Shown here piece by piece: positions 7,710 through 18,586 of a stretch of DNA of 64,000 nucleotides. The notes beneath the pieces are model-generated. The model worked only from the letters and a program-made list of their open reading frames with translations, was not told where the DNA came from and ran no database searches. Position 1 is the stretch's first letter. Each line of letters begins with the position of its first letter. The position numbers and the translations under genes were made by a program. This DNA comes from Terasakiella brassicae (GTDB lineage Bacteria; Pseudomonadota; Alphaproteobacteria; Rhodospirillales; Terasakiellaceae): assembly GCF_014641495.1 (NCBI RefSeq), contig NZ_BMHV01000009.1, positions 1-64,000 on the forward strand, given 5' to 3'.

Positions 7710-10117
7710 AATTCACTTTAAGCTGGCTCTTGGAGCATCTCGAAACAGATAAGACCTGTGACGAAATCGTTGAAAAACTCTCCATGATCGGATTGGAGGT
7801 CGAAGGCGTCGAAGACCGCTCCAAAGGTCTGGAAACGTTTAAGGTTGCTGAAATTCTGACCGCAGAACGACACCCGGATGCAGACAAGTTGCAACTGCTG
7901 AAAGTCTTTGATGGTGAAAAAGAATATCAGGTCGTTTGCGGTGCCCCGAACGCACGCGCCGGCCTGAAAGGTGTGTTTGCCACATCCGGTTCCTACATTC
8001 CCGGTCTGGACGTGACCTTGAAGCCGACAAAAATTCGCGGTGTGGACAGTCAGGGCATGATGATGTCCGAAGCAGAAATGAATTTGTCCGATTCCCATGA
8101 CGGCATTGTCGATCTGCCGGGCGATGTTGAAGTTGGCGCACGCGCGATCGACATTATGGGCCTGAGCGATCCGATTATTGAAATTGCCATTACCCCGAAC
8201 CGGGGCGATTGCGCAGGCGTGCGCGGTATTGCCCGTGATTTGGCCGCAACCGGATTTGGCACTTTAAAACCGATCAATACTGATCCGGTAAAAGGGATGT
8301 ATGAAAGCCCGATCAAAATCCATCTGCACAATCCGGCAGACGGCGCAAAAGCCTGTCCGCAATTTGCCGGGCGTTATATTCGCGGTGTAAAAAACGGCCC
8401 CAGCCCGAAATGGCTGCAAGACAAGCTGCTTGCTGTTGGCCTGCGTCCGATTTCCGCACTCGTTGATGTCACCAACTATTTCAGCCAAGGCCTATGCCGC
8501 CCGCTGCACGTCTTTGATGCCGACAAACTCAACGGTGATGTGCATGTCCGTCTCGCCAAAGAAGGCGAAACACTGAAAGCACTGGACGAAAAAGAATACA
8601 CGCTGGATGCGGACATGACCGTTGTGTGTGACGACACAACCCCGCATGCCCTTGGTGGTATTATGGGGGGCGAAGCTTCCGGCTGTCAGGACGACACAAC
8701 TAATGTCTTCTTAGAATGTGCGTTGTTCGACCCGATCCGCACCGCTATGACCGGACGTAAACTGGATATCCTGTCCGATGCCCGTTATCGTTTCGAACGT
8801 GGTGTTGATGAGGCAGGCGTTGTTGACATGACGGAAATGGCAACCCGCCTGATCCTTGAGTTATGCGGTGGCGAAGCCTCTGATCTGGTTATTGCCGGTG
8901 AAGAACCCCAATGGCAACGCACCATCACTTTGCGCAAAGCCCGTGTCAAACAATTGACCGGTGTTGACGTGCCGGAAAGTGATATGGTCCGCATCCTCGA
9001 CGTTTTAGGCTGCAAATTGGAAGACAAAGGCGACACCTTTGATGTTCAACCGCCGTCATGGCGTTCAGATATTGAACTGGAAGCTTGCCTCGTTGAAGAA
9101 ATCATCCGCGTTTATGGTTACGAGCATATCGAAGAAGTGTCTTTGGTTCGTGAAACCAACCTGCCGGGGATTGCCTATACCCCCATGCAGATCAAACGCG
9201 ATATTTCACGTCGCACACTGGTTTCACGCGGCCTGTCCGAAGCCGTGACCTATGCTTTCTTGCCAGAAAAACAGGCCAAACTGTTTGGTTGGTCTGATGA
9301 AAACCTGCGTCTAACCAACCCGATTTCCAAAGATTTGGAGATTATGCGTCCAAGCCTGTTGCCCAATCTGCTGGCCGCTTGCCAGCGCAACAATGATCGT
9401 GGCCTACCCAATGGCTGCCTGTTCGAAGTTGGTCCGCAGTTTGACGGTGATACAGCCGACAAGCAACCCGTTGTGGTTTGCGGCGTACGTACAGGTCAAA
9501 CCGGCCCGCGTAACTGGGCGCAAGCCCCGCGCCGCTTTGATGTGTTTGATGCCAAGGCTGATGCAATGGCGGTTCTGGAAGCAGCCGGTGCCAAAGTTGA
9601 AAGCCTGCAAGTGGACCCCGAAGGCGCGCCCGCCCATTATCATCCGGGGCGAAGTGGTGCCTTGAAACTGGGGCCGAAAAACACCTTGGCCTATTTCGGG
9701 GAATTGCATCCCGGTACGCTCAAGAAAATGGGCTACAAGGGGATTGCCGTTGGTTTTGAGATCTATCTCGATGCTATTCCGGCAACAAAATCCAAGAAAA
9801 CAGGCGCGTTACGCCCTGTGTTGGAACTTTCCGCCTTCCAAAGTGTCGAACGTGACTTTGCCTTTGTGGTGGATCGCGATGTTCCTGCGGCCAAGATCAT
9901 TCAATCGGCCAAAACAGCTGATAAAAAATTGATCAGCGATGTGACCATATTCGATGTTTATGAAGGCGAAAATGTGGAAGCGGGTAAAAAATCCGTTGCC
10001 ATCAGCATCACCTTACAACCCACCACCGACACCCTGACGGATGAACAAATTCAAACCGTCAGTGATAACGTGGTTGCCAGTGTTGCTAAAAACACCGGCG
10101 GCGAGTTACGTGGGTAA
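7706..10117 (+). CDS. pheT: Phenylalanine-tRNA ligase beta subunit
   Basis: An 803-residue beta chain with the bacterial domain series: N-terminal [12 protein letters not shown], the tRNA-binding EMAP-like domain (about 40-150), the B3/B4 editing domain with its [16 protein letters not shown] segment (near 170), a B5 domain and the C-terminal anticodon-binding domain. The start at 7706 is fixed by AGGAGG (7691-7696) and the ATGA overlap with pheS. It charges tRNA-Phe together with PheS and edits mischarged Tyr. A bidirectional terminator follows. Confidence 0.97.
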   Translation: MKFTLSWLLEHLETDKTCDEIVEKLSMIGLEVEGVEDRSKGLETFKVAEILTAERHPDADKLQLLKVFDGEKEYQVVCGAPNARAGLKGVFATSGSYIPGLDVTLKPTKIRGVDSQGMMMSEAEMNLSDSHDGIVDLPGDVEVGARAIDIMGLSDPIIEIAITPNRGDCAGVRGIARDLAATGFGTLKPINTDPVKGMYESPIKIHLHNPADGAKACPQFAGRYIRGVKNGPSPKWLQDKLLAVGLRPISALVDVTNYFSQGLCRPLHVFDADKLNGDVHVRLAKEGETLKALDEKEYTLDADMTVVCDDTTPHALGGIMGGEASGCQDDTTNVFLECALFDPIRTAMTGRKLDILSDARYRFERGVDEAGVVDMTEMATRLILELCGGEASDLVIAGEEPQWQRTITLRKARVKQLTGVDVPESDMVRILDVLGCKLEDKGDTFDVQPPSWRSDIELEACLVEEIIRVYGYEHIEEVSLVRETNLPGIAYTPMQIKRDISRRTLVSRGLSEAVTYAFLPEKQAKLFGWSDENLRLTNPISKDLEIMRPSLLPNLLAACQRNNDRGLPNGCLFEVGPQFDGDTADKQPVVVCGVRTGQTGPRNWAQAPRRFDVFDAKADAMAVLEAAGAKVESLQVDPEGAPAHYHPGRSGALKLGPKNTLAYFGELHPGTLKKMGYKGIAVGFEIYLDAIPATKSKKTGALRPVLELSAFQSVERDFAFVVDRDVPAAKIIQSAKTADKKLISDVTIFDVYEGENVEAGKKSVAISITLQPTTDTLTDEQIQTVSDNVVASVAKNTGGELRG

Positions 10118-10145
10118 AATGCTACGTCAGTACTGATAAAGAAAA

Positions 10146-10178
10146 AGGGCCGGAAAAATTATCTTCCGGCCCTGTTTT
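10146..10178. terminator. Bidirectional terminator between pheT and nasA
   Basis: AGGGCCGGAA (10146-10155) and TTCCGGCCCT (10164-10173) form a perfect 10-bp stem. TTTT follows on the plus strand, and five T residues follow on the minus strand. It serves the convergent pheST and nitrate assimilation transcripts. Confidence 0.85.
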
Positions 10179-10261
10179 ATAGGTTCCTGCTTATATTGAG
10201 TGCGGTGGTAGAGAGTGCAAAAAACACCACTTTTCAATCGAGTTAAGAACCTATCCCCCTC

Positions 10262-12913
10262 TTAGGCAACTTTTTGTTTTTGGTCATTTGTTTGCGTTTC
10301 CTCCAGAATTTGCTGGATTTCAGACTGACAGGACCCGCAATTGGTTCCGGCTTTCAACGCAACGCCGATGGCTTCGACACTCATTCGGCCTTCTTCGACG
10401 ATCGCGCGTTGAATTTCCAGCAAGCCGACATTGAAACACGAACAAACAATCGCGCCTTTTTCCGCCACTTTACCCGCAGGTTTTGCGCTTAATAATGATA
10501 AGCGGTCTTGTGCATTCAGTTCTTCCTGTGCAAACAGGCTGGCAATCCAGTTACGCGATGGAATACCTTCAGGTGTGCGCGCCATAATCATCACACCAAG
10601 CGGTTTATCGTCACACAAAACCGCATAACGGCGCGCACCACGGCGTTCATCACTCATCGCCAACATTTCACCTTGGCCCAACAAAACACCGGCATAATCA
10701 TCCCAGCTGGACGGATCCCCGACACCTGCCACATCATAGATATAACACCCGTTTGCAAGACTGCGCGTCCAATAGGCAAAACCGGATGGTTCCAACTTCT
10801 CCCGTACAATCAACAACGCATGCCAATCGGCGGCAAAAGGTTTCAAACAAACAGGTGTATGTTTGCTTTCCGGCTGACCGGAATAAGGATCACAAACCGG
10901 ATTTACCAGACGACCGACAACGGCTTCCGCACTGTTTTCATCACTCCAATGCATCGGCATGAAGACTTCGCCGCGCTTCATATTCTCGCTGATTTTGACC
11001 CGTAAAATCGCCCGGCCCCAATTTGAGGTAACTTCCACCAAACCACCGTCCAGCAATCCTTCGCACAGGGCGGCTTCGGGGTGAACTTCCAGATAGGGTT
11101 CAATCACATGTGTCGATAAGCGCGGGGACAGCCCGGTGCGCGTCATGGTATGCCATTGATCACGGATACGCCCGCTGTTCAACACATAGGGATAATCCGC
11201 CGTGACAGGATAAACCGGGCTTTTGGGTTGCACAGGCACCATATTGCCCTTACCCGAAGCGGTATAAAAACGACCATCCCCAAAAAAACGATCTTTCGCA
11301 TATGTGCCGACAGGCCATTGCGTGGGTTCAATTTCATCAAATCCAGCACGCGATAAATCGATCCAACCGGATAAATCAAAATCACGCCTGCCTTGATTTT
11401 CAAACGCAGATAAGGCGACATGCTCGTGAAAAACGTCATAGGAACTTTCATAAGGGAAAGCCTCCTCAAACCCCATTTTACGGGCAACTTGCGTGATAAT
11501 TTTCCAATCGGGCCGTGCCTCGCCCGCAAGATCACAAAAGGCGCGTTGTCTTGAAATACGGCGTTCCGTATTTGTCACCGTTCCGTTACGTTCCCCCCAG
11601 GCAGCGGCTGGCAGAACGACATCGGCATAAGCCATCGTATCGGTATGATCCACACAATCAGACACCACCACAAAATCACATTTTTCCAAGGCTTCGCGTA
11701 CCCGCCCCGCATCGGGAAGGGAAACACAGGGATTGGTCGCCATAATCCACACCGCCTTGATTTGACCTTCGTGAATGGCTTCAAACATATCCAATGCTTT
11801 TTTACCCGGTTCCTTCGCAATATTCTGGGCCTGCCAAAAACGCGATACCCGATCAATGTCATCGGGTGTAAAATCCATATGAGCGGCCAGCATATTGGCC
11901 AATCCGCCAACCTCGCGCCCGCCCATCGCATTGGGTTGTCCGGTTACAGATAACGGGCCACAACCTTCACGCCCAATGCGACCGGTAAAGAGATGACAAT
12001 TGATAATGCTGTTGACTTTATCGGTGCCTTGGGACGACTGATTGACCCCTTGGCTATAAACACTCAAGGTCCGATCCGTCTTTAAGAACCCGTCATAAAA
12101 GGCAAGCACATCTGCAACAGACACATCACAACCTTTTGCAACACTCAGGATATCAACAGCCGTTGCGTGTAATGTTTCTTCAAGACCTTCGACAAATGCC
12201 GCCACATAGGATTGGTCTTTTGCACCATTTTGATCCAGATAGCTCAGCAGACCATTAAACAGCAGAACATCCGAACCCGGTTTGATTGCCAAATGAAGGT
12301 CGGCAATTTCACAGGTCGCCGTTTTGCGCGGATCAATAACCACAACCTTGGTTCCCCGCTTCTTTTTCGCGGCTTTCAGACGTTGAAACAGGATAGGATG
12401 ACACCATGCCAGATTTGATCCAACCAGAACAACCAGATCGGATGTTTCCAAATCTTCATAGGTTTGAGGTACCGTGTCAGAACCAAATGCACGTTTATGC
12501 CCGGCGACGGAAGAACTCATACACAGGCGTGAATTTGTATCTATATTGGCGGTTCCGATAAAACCTTTAATCAGCTTGTTCGCCACATAATAATCTTCGC
12601 TCAGTAACTGGCCCGATACATAAAAGGCCACACTATCCGGTCCATAGCGTTCAACCGTTTCCTTAAAACGGGCGGCCACCAAATCACTGGCTTGCTCCCA
12701 TGTTGCAACCTGATGATTGATTTTCGGTGTCAGCAAACGGTTATCTTGGCCCAATGTATCCCCAAGAGCCGCCCCTTTGGAACAGAGCTTACCGAAATTT
12801 GCCGGGTGGTCGGGGTCGCCTTTAACGACAACCCCACCCGCATTATCTTTTGAAACCAGTACCCCGCAACCGACGCCGCAATAAGGGCAAGTGGTGCGAA
12901 TGCTGTCAGCCAT
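10262..12913 (-). CDS. nasA: Assimilatory nitrate reductase, catalytic subunit
   Basis: A cytoplasmic molybdopterin enzyme (883 residues) that reduces nitrate to nitrite. The [4Fe-4S] ligands are Cys9, Cys12, Cys16 and Cys44 (CPYCGVGCG ... LCSKG). The bis-MGD domain follows, and the C terminus carries a BFD-like [2Fe-2S] domain with Cys824, Cys826, Cys859 and Cys862 (VCSC ... NCGSC). This layout is typical of NasA/NasC enzymes fed by ferredoxin or an NADH subunit. The start at 12913 is preferred (AGGAAC upstream); it overlaps the nirD stop by 8 bases. It is the last gene of the nrtA-nrtB-nrtCD-nirB-nirD-nasA operon. Confidence 0.95.
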   Translation of the reverse strand: MADSIRTTCPYCGVGCGVLVSKDNAGGVVVKGDPDHPANFGKLCSKGAALGDTLGQDNRLLTPKINHQVATWEQASDLVAARFKETVERYGPDSVAFYVSGQLLSEDYYVANKLIKGFIGTANIDTNSRLCMSSSVAGHKRAFGSDTVPQTYEDLETSDLVVLVGSNLAWCHPILFQRLKAAKKKRGTKVVVIDPRKTATCEIADLHLAIKPGSDVLLFNGLLSYLDQNGAKDQSYVAAFVEGLEETLHATAVDILSVAKGCDVSVADVLAFYDGFLKTDRTLSVYSQGVNQSSQGTDKVNSIINCHLFTGRIGREGCGPLSVTGQPNAMGGREVGGLANMLAAHMDFTPDDIDRVSRFWQAQNIAKEPGKKALDMFEAIHEGQIKAVWIMATNPCVSLPDAGRVREALEKCDFVVVSDCVDHTDTMAYADVVLPAAAWGERNGTVTNTERRISRQRAFCDLAGEARPDWKIITQVARKMGFEEAFPYESSYDVFHEHVALSAFENQGRRDFDLSGWIDLSRAGFDEIEPTQWPVGTYAKDRFFGDGRFYTASGKGNMVPVQPKSPVYPVTADYPYVLNSGRIRDQWHTMTRTGLSPRLSTHVIEPYLEVHPEAALCEGLLDGGLVEVTSNWGRAILRVKISENMKRGEVFMPMHWSDENSAEAVVGRLVNPVCDPYSGQPESKHTPVCLKPFAADWHALLIVREKLEPSGFAYWTRSLANGCYIYDVAGVGDPSSWDDYAGVLLGQGEMLAMSDERRGARRYAVLCDDKPLGVMIMARTPEGIPSRNWIASLFAQEELNAQDRLSLLSAKPAGKVAEKGAIVCSCFNVGLLEIQRAIVEEGRMSVEAIGVALKAGTNCGSCQSEIQQILEETQTNDQKQKVA

Positions 12914-13241
12914 GCGTTCCTGTTGCCTCCGCCTCAACGTAGATACGGACAATGCCGTCTTTACTGGAAACCGGGATCACGCGCGCACAGCCATGATCAG
13001 GGTCCAGCACATCGCCTGTTTCCAGATCGATATTCCAGTTATGCAGCGGGCAGGCAACCGCCTTTCCATGCACAATTCCTTGTGACAGCGGGCCGCCGGA
13101 ATGGGGACAGCTATCGACGATGGCGAAAATTTCATCATCGGCTGTTCGAAAGACAGCGATATCACCGCGCATACTTTTGACCACACGTGCCCCCAGCTTG
13201 GGGATATCGTTAACGGTGCCGACTTCAATCCAGTTACTCAT
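12906..13241 (-). CDS. nirD: NAD(P)H nitrite reductase small subunit
   Basis: A 111-residue Rieske-fold protein that partners NirB. It has Cys45 and His47 (CPHSGGPLSQG) and Cys64 and His67 (CPLHNWN), so the complete CxH/CxxH pattern for a Rieske [2Fe-2S] cluster is present; some NirD proteins have lost these ligands. It lies 14 bases after nirB, and its end overlaps the nasA start. Cytoplasmic nitrite-to-ammonium reduction is inferred from this neighbourhood. Confidence 0.93.
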   Translation of the reverse strand: MSNWIEVGTVNDIPKLGARVVKSMRGDIAVFRTADDEIFAIVDSCPHSGGPLSQGIVHGKAVACPLHNWNIDLETGDVLDPDHGCARVIPVSSKDGIVRIYVEAEATGTHG

Positions 13242-13255
13242 TTTCCAATCTCCCT

Positions 13256-15700
13256 TTACTCAGCCGCAACAGCGGATAATGGTTTAAATTCACGCGCAGC
13301 CGCTTCTTCGTTGACCGCTTTGGCCCACGGGTCGTCCTGCCAGAATTTTTGTGAATAGATAAAGCGTGCGTTCAACTCTTTACGCTTGGCTTCATCTTCA
13401 ACAACAATTTGCTTGATGTAATCCAGACCGACACGTTCAACCCAAGGGGCTGTGCGTTCCAGATAACGGGCTTCTTCGCGATAAAGCTGAACAAAGGCAC
13501 CGCAATATTCCAGAACCTCTTGTTCCGATGCAACTTTGCACAACAAATCCGTTGCGCGGACATGGATGCCGCCATTACCTGCGATATGCAGTTCATACCC
13601 ACTATCCACACAAATCACGCCGAAATCCTTGATGGTGGCTTCTGCACAATTTCGCGGACAGCCAGAAACCGCCATTTTGAATTTATGCGGCATGTAGGAC
13701 CCCCAGCTGAGTTTTTCCAACTGCACACCAAGGTCCATCGACATTTGTGTTCCAAAACGGCACCATTCCTTACCCACACAGGTCTTCACCGTGCGCAACG
13801 ATTTGCCATAAGCATGACCTGACACCATCCCTGCTGCGTTCAGGTCCGCCCAAACCGCCGGCAGATCTTCTTTCTTGATCCCGAACAGATCAATACGTTG
13901 ACCGCCAGTCACTTTGAGCGTTTTCACATCAAATTTTTCCGCGACATCGGCAATGGCGCGTAATTCTTTCGGGTTGGTTAAACCACCCCACATGCGCGGC
14001 ACAACAGAATAGGTTCCGTCTTTTTGAATGTTGGCATGTGCGCGTTCATTAATATATCGCGATTGGGTATCATCGACATATTCACCGGGCCATGCGCACA
14101 ACAGGTAATAATTCATCGCCGGACGACATGATGAACATCCGTCCGGTGTTTTCCATTCCAAGGCCTGATAGGCTTCTGGGATAGATTTCAGCCCTTGTTC
14201 CACAATCGCAGCGCGGACTTCATCATGGGTATGTTCGGTGCAACCGCACATGGGTTTAACGGTTTGTGCCTGATAACTATCGCCTAATGTCACCTTCAGC
14301 AGGTTTTCCACCAGACCGGAACATGTCCCGCAAGAAGCCGATGCCTTGGTATGGGCCTTGACTTCATCCAAAGTTGTCAGGCCTTTTTCATTTACCGCCG
14401 TCACGATATCGCCCTTGCATACGCCGTTACAGCCACAAATTTCGGCGTCCATCGCCAAAGCTGCAACGGCTTCAAGAGGGTCCGCTGTCGCTCCTCCCCC
14501 AGACGCAAACGCCTGACCGAAGATCAACAGATCGCGGATATCGCTGATATCTTGACCATCCTTTAACATCTGGAAATACCATGCGCCATCGGTGGTGTCG
14601 CCATAAAGAACGGCCCCTTGAACTTTATTGTCTTTTAAGACCACGCGTTTGTAGATACCACGGGCCGCATCTCGCAGGACAATATCTTCACAGGCCTCAC
14701 CACCTGAAAAATCACCGGCAGAAAAAACATCAACGCCACTGACTTTCAACTTGGTCGATGTCACAGACCCCTGATAAGCGTTGTCCGTTCCGGTAATATG
14801 ATCCGCCAGCACCTTACCCATTTCATAGAGCGGGGCAACCAGACCGTAACAATCCCCACGGTGTTGTACACATTCCCCGATACTGTAAATATCCGCATCA
14901 GACGTTACCAATTGATCATTCACCAGAATGCCGCGCTCGACCTCCAATCCTGCTGATTGCCCAAGGCTGACATTGGGGCGGATCCCCACAGCCATCACCA
15001 CAAGGTCAGCTGCAATTTCACGCCCGTCCGCCAAGCAGACTTTTTTAACCCGGCCATTTTCACCAATGATTTCTTTGGTATTTGCCCCGGTTAAAACATC
15101 AATACCGCGCCCTTCTAATTCCTGCTTCAACAGGAAACCGGCGGCTTCATCCAACTGACGTTCCATCAAGGTATCCATCAGGTGAATGACGGTTGCTTTC
15201 ATACCGCGACGTTGCAGACCATAAGCCGCTTCCAGTCCCAACAGCCCGCCACCGATAACAACGGCGTTTTTATACTGTGAAATCGCTTCTTCCATGACAT
15301 TTACATCATTCATGTCACGAAACGAAATCACCCCGTCCAAATCTTTACCCGGTACCGGAATGATAAAAGGTTCAGACCCGGTGGCGATTAACAATTTGTC
15401 ATAAGCCGCTTCAATGCCATTTGCAGATTTCACAACCTTTGCCGCTCGGTCAATTTCCGTGACCTCGGCATCGGTGTGCAATGTGATTTTATTTTCAGCG
15501 TACCATTCAGGTGAATTAATCACGATTTCATCAAAAGTCTTTTCCCCGGACAAAACCGGCGACAACATGATGCGGTTATAGTTTCCGTAAGGCTCTGCGC
15601 CAAAAACAGTGATTTCAAATTGATCGGCGTTGCGTTTGAGAATTTCTTCCACACAGCGCATGCCCGCCATACCATTACCAATAACAACCAGCTTTTTCAT
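13256..15700 (-). CDS. nirB: NAD(P)H nitrite reductase large subunit
   Basis: An 814-residue siroheme enzyme that reduces nitrite to ammonium with NAD(P)H. The N-terminal FAD/NAD domain starts with VVIGNGMAG. Two BFD-like [2Fe-2S] segments (CGCNGVCKGD and, further on, CGCTEHTHDEV) lie in the middle. The C-terminal sulfite/nitrite reductase half carries the siroheme-[4Fe-4S] ligands in TCVGKEWCRFG and SGCPRNCAEA. The start at 15700 follows AAAGGAAC; a GTG at 15718 in the same frame is less likely. It belongs to the nitrate assimilation operon, just downstream of the transporter ATPase gene. Confidence 0.96.
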   Translation of the reverse strand: MKKLVVIGNGMAGMRCVEEILKRNADQFEITVFGAEPYGNYNRIMLSPVLSGEKTFDEIVINSPEWYAENKITLHTDAEVTEIDRAAKVVKSANGIEAAYDKLLIATGSEPFIIPVPGKDLDGVISFRDMNDVNVMEEAISQYKNAVVIGGGLLGLEAAYGLQRRGMKATVIHLMDTLMERQLDEAAGFLLKQELEGRGIDVLTGANTKEIIGENGRVKKVCLADGREIAADLVVMAVGIRPNVSLGQSAGLEVERGILVNDQLVTSDADIYSIGECVQHRGDCYGLVAPLYEMGKVLADHITGTDNAYQGSVTSTKLKVSGVDVFSAGDFSGGEACEDIVLRDAARGIYKRVVLKDNKVQGAVLYGDTTDGAWYFQMLKDGQDISDIRDLLIFGQAFASGGGATADPLEAVAALAMDAEICGCNGVCKGDIVTAVNEKGLTTLDEVKAHTKASASCGTCSGLVENLLKVTLGDSYQAQTVKPMCGCTEHTHDEVRAAIVEQGLKSIPEAYQALEWKTPDGCSSCRPAMNYYLLCAWPGEYVDDTQSRYINERAHANIQKDGTYSVVPRMWGGLTNPKELRAIADVAEKFDVKTLKVTGGQRIDLFGIKKEDLPAVWADLNAAGMVSGHAYGKSLRTVKTCVGKEWCRFGTQMSMDLGVQLEKLSWGSYMPHKFKMAVSGCPRNCAEATIKDFGVICVDSGYELHIAGNGGIHVRATDLLCKVASEQEVLEYCGAFVQLYREEARYLERTAPWVERVGLDYIKQIVVEDEAKRKELNARFIYSQKFWQDDPWAKAVNEEAAAREFKPLSAVAAE

Positions 15701-15714
15701 AAGTTTTGTTCCTT

Positions 15715-17439
15715 TCACGCGGCTTCTTGATCGTCAGCTTCACAAACGTCTTTATCATCGGTTTGCGGTTCCGGATCGCCATGTTCATATTCAGCAAGGA
15801 ATGAGAGAAGTTCTTCGCGCAGTTCGTAATAGCGCGGATGTTCCAACAATTGTTTGCGGGTGCGTGGGCGCGGCAGATCCACTTCCATGATCTTACCCAC
15901 TGTTGCATGTGGCCCGTTCGTCATCATAATGACGCGGTCTGCCAATAAAATAGCTTCATCAACATCGTGGGTGACACACATGGCGGTGACTTGTGTGCGT
16001 TTCCAGACATCCATCAGGACTTCCTGCAATTCCCAGCGCGTCAGACTATCCAGCATGCCGAACGGTTCATCCAGCAGCAGGAATTTAGGGGACAAGGCAA
16101 AGGCGCGGGCAATTCCGACACGTTGACGCATCCCGTTGGACATTTCAGAAGCCGCCTTGTCCATGCTGTCGGCCAAACCGACACGTTGCAGGTAATATTC
16201 AACGATATCGTTGCGTTCCTGTTGATTGGCATGGGGATATACCCGTTCGACACCGATCATCACATTGTCACGCGCCGTTAGCCACGGAAACAGGCTGGGG
16301 GCCTGAAAAACCACGCCCCGGTCCGGGCCTGCCCCATCAACTTCGCGTCCATCCAGAATGATCCCGCCTTTGGAAATCTCGTTCAATCCGGCAGCCATTG
16401 TCAAAACTGTGGACTTGCCACACCCGGAATGCCCGATAACCGAGATAAATTCCCCTTTCTTGAGCTGCAGATTAAAATCATCAACCACTGTCAACGGGCC
16501 TTTAGGAGTGGGATAGACCTTGTGAACATGGGAGAAATCAACAAAACGATGGGTATCGCCACTGCGGGCTTGCGCTGCCTCTTTCGCCTTTTTCGGCATC
16601 CGTGATCCCGGCATAATCGGGCTGACGGAGGGCAGCGGCGCAAATTCGCCGGTTTCAGCATTCTTTTCAATCCCCACATCGATCAGATACTGAGTGACGT
16701 CTTTGCGCAGCTTCTTGAATTTTTCATCATGGTTCATGGCCGTACGATCACGCGGACGATCCAGATCCACCACAAAATCCGGTCCAAAGGTCGCGTTCGG
16801 CCCCGGTGTCAACGGAATGATACGGTCGGCCAGCAAAATCGCCTCATCCACATCATTGGTGATTAAAATAACGGTTTTCTTTTCCTGTTCCCAAATCCGT
16901 TCGATCTCGTCCTGCAGGTTCGCCCGTGTTAATGCATCAAGCGCAGACAGCGGTTCATCCAGCAACAGGATTTGCGGGCTCATGGCCAAGGCACGCGCAA
17001 CAGCTACCCGTTGACGCATCCCACCGGACAATTCTGCCGGTTTACGATCCTTAGCATGGCCCAGACCGACCATTTCCACATAACGGTGAACGCGTTCTTC
17101 TTTTTCCTTGCGGCTGGCTTTTTTGAAAACACTGTCAACCGCCAGCATCACATTGGAAAAAACAGACATCCACGGGAAAAGGGAATAGCTTTGAAAAACC
17201 AGTCCACGGTCCGGGCCTGCACCTTCGATTTTCTTGCCGTTCAGGGTAATTTCGCCACTGTCCGGTTCGATCAGTCCGGCGATTGCCGAAATCAATGTGG
17301 TTTTACCGGAACCGGAAAATCCGACGATGGCAACAAACTCACCTTCTTTAATCGAAAGATTGATGTTGTTCAGGACTTCGGTGCGTTCCGCACCTTTGCC
17401 ATAGCCCTTATTTACATTTTTTAGCTCTAAGAATGACAT
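15715..17439 (-). CDS. Nitrate ABC transporter, double ATP-binding protein
   Basis: A 574-residue protein with two complete ABC ATPase domains in one chain. Walker A sites are GFSGSGKTT (40-48) and GHSGCGKST (336-344). The first signature is canonical (LSGGMRQR, 137-144); the second is altered to MSNGMRQR (433-440). Walker B of the first is [12 protein letters not shown]. Cyanobacteria use separate NrtC and NrtD, so this single chain probably replaces both; unlike NrtC it has no binding-protein-like tail. An in-frame ATG far upstream (17652) lies within the permease gene and is rejected: AAGGA precedes 17439. It energises nitrate/nitrite import with the permease and binding protein just upstream. 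Confidence 0.9.
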   Translation of the reverse strand: MSFLELKNVNKGYGKGAERTEVLNNINLSIKEGEFVAIVGFSGSGKTTLISAIAGLIEPDSGEITLNGKKIEGAGPDRGLVFQSYSLFPWMSVFSNVMLAVDSVFKKASRKEKEERVHRYVEMVGLGHAKDRKPAELSGGMRQRVAVARALAMSPQILLLDEPLSALDALTRANLQDEIERIWEQEKKTVILITNDVDEAILLADRIIPLTPGPNATFGPDFVVDLDRPRDRTAMNHDEKFKKLRKDVTQYLIDVGIEKNAETGEFAPLPSVSPIMPGSRMPKKAKEAAQARSGDTHRFVDFSHVHKVYPTPKGPLTVVDDFNLQLKKGEFISVIGHSGCGKSTVLTMAAGLNEISKGGIILDGREVDGAGPDRGVVFQAPSLFPWLTARDNVMIGVERVYPHANQQERNDIVEYYLQRVGLADSMDKAASEMSNGMRQRVGIARAFALSPKFLLLDEPFGMLDSLTRWELQEVLMDVWKRTQVTAMCVTHDVDEAILLADRVIMMTNGPHATVGKIMEVDLPRPRTRKQLLEHPRYYELREELLSFLAEYEHGDPEPQTDDKDVCEADDQEAA

Positions 17440-17464
17440 GGGGGTAATCCTTTTTGCGTTTGGG

Positions 17465-18463
17465 TTAGCGTTTGTCACTGAATGTGAAGAGGTCTTGCAG
17501 CGTGTACATGACACGATCAAGGGCGAAACCGATGATCCCGATGGTGAAAACCGCCACCATAATGCGTGCAAGAGAATGGGAGCTGCCGTTCTGGAATTCA
17601 TCCCAGACAAACTTGCCAAGTCCCGGGTTCTGCGCCAGCATTTCTGCGGCAATCAGAACCATCCACCCCACACCGAGTGACAGACGTAAGCCTGTAAAGA
17701 TCAACGGCAGGGAAGACGGTAAAATCATCTTGAAAATCGTGGTTCTCGCATCCAGTCGCAAAACGCGTGAGACGTTCAATAAATCCTTGTCAATCGAAGC
17801 AACCCCAAGCGTGGTATTGATCAACGTCGGCCACAAGGAACACAGCGTCACCGTAATCGCAGATGTCAGGAAGGATTTATCAAACATGGGATCATCACTG
17901 ACATAAAGGGCAGAAACCACCATCGTTACAATCGGCAACCATGCCAGTGGTGAAACCGGTTTAAAAATCTGGATCAGCGGGTTAAAGGCCGCGTTCATCG
18001 CTTTTGATAAGCCGCACGCGATCCCAAGGGGAACCGCCACCAACGTTGCCAACACAAACCCCATAAACACCGTTTTCAAGCTGGTAAGGATCTGATCGAT
18101 ATAAGTCGGCTTGCCGGTGAACTGACGGATTTTGACGTCCGCATCCGGGTTCTTTTTCAGTTTGGCGGCGTTGCGTTTTTCTTGGCGTTCATAGAATTTA
18201 TCTGCCTTTTCACGCATCTCCACATGATCCTGCCATAACAAGACCGTTTCTTCCGCAACCTGTACAGGGCCGGGAATATTGCCCAGACTGGTTTCGATTG
18301 AGGTTGATGCCTGCTGCCAGGCAAACAGGAAAATAAGGATGGAAAGAAGCGGAATACCGACATTTTGCCAGATTTTTTTCATCGCATCCGAGGAAGACGT
18401 CGCACCGGGAACAATTCGTCCCAGAAAGCCGACATCAGCAGTTTGAACAGAAGTTTCGGACAT
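17465..18463 (-). CDS. nrtB: Nitrate ABC transporter permease
   Basis: A 332-residue inner-membrane protein of the NtrB/TauC permease family. One membrane segment lies near residues 35-55. The main binding-protein-dependent transport domain follows, with several helices and the EAA-like loop around [19 protein letters not shown]. Between them lies an unusually long charged periplasmic stretch (about residues 60-120) rich in Lys and Glu. The start at 18463 follows ACAGGTG; the upstream in-frame ATG is rejected. The gene sits between nrtA and the double ATPase gene, as expected for a nitrate importer. Confidence 0.9.
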   Translation of the reverse strand: MSETSVQTADVGFLGRIVPGATSSSDAMKKIWQNVGIPLLSILIFLFAWQQASTSIETSLGNIPGPVQVAEETVLLWQDHVEMREKADKFYERQEKRNAAKLKKNPDADVKIRQFTGKPTYIDQILTSLKTVFMGFVLATLVAVPLGIACGLSKAMNAAFNPLIQIFKPVSPLAWLPIVTMVVSALYVSDDPMFDKSFLTSAITVTLCSLWPTLINTTLGVASIDKDLLNVSRVLRLDARTTIFKMILPSSLPLIFTGLRLSLGVGWMVLIAAEMLAQNPGLGKFVWDEFQNGSSHSLARIMVAVFTIGIIGFALDRVMYTLQDLFTFSDKR

Positions 18464-18586
18464 ATGGCACCTGTAAAAAATAAATGGATTCAAAAGTTAA
18501 AAATGAAAGAGGTCTTGTTTTTGGGTGGCTTAGGGGTATCAAGATCAACGAGATGATTTGACACCCCCTCGCCGAGGGCAAACTTG

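Noticed and set aside
15703-15718. GTG start six codons before the chosen nirB start
   Set aside because: The SD-like AAAGGAAC lies between it and the ATG at 15700, so the ATG is the better placed start.
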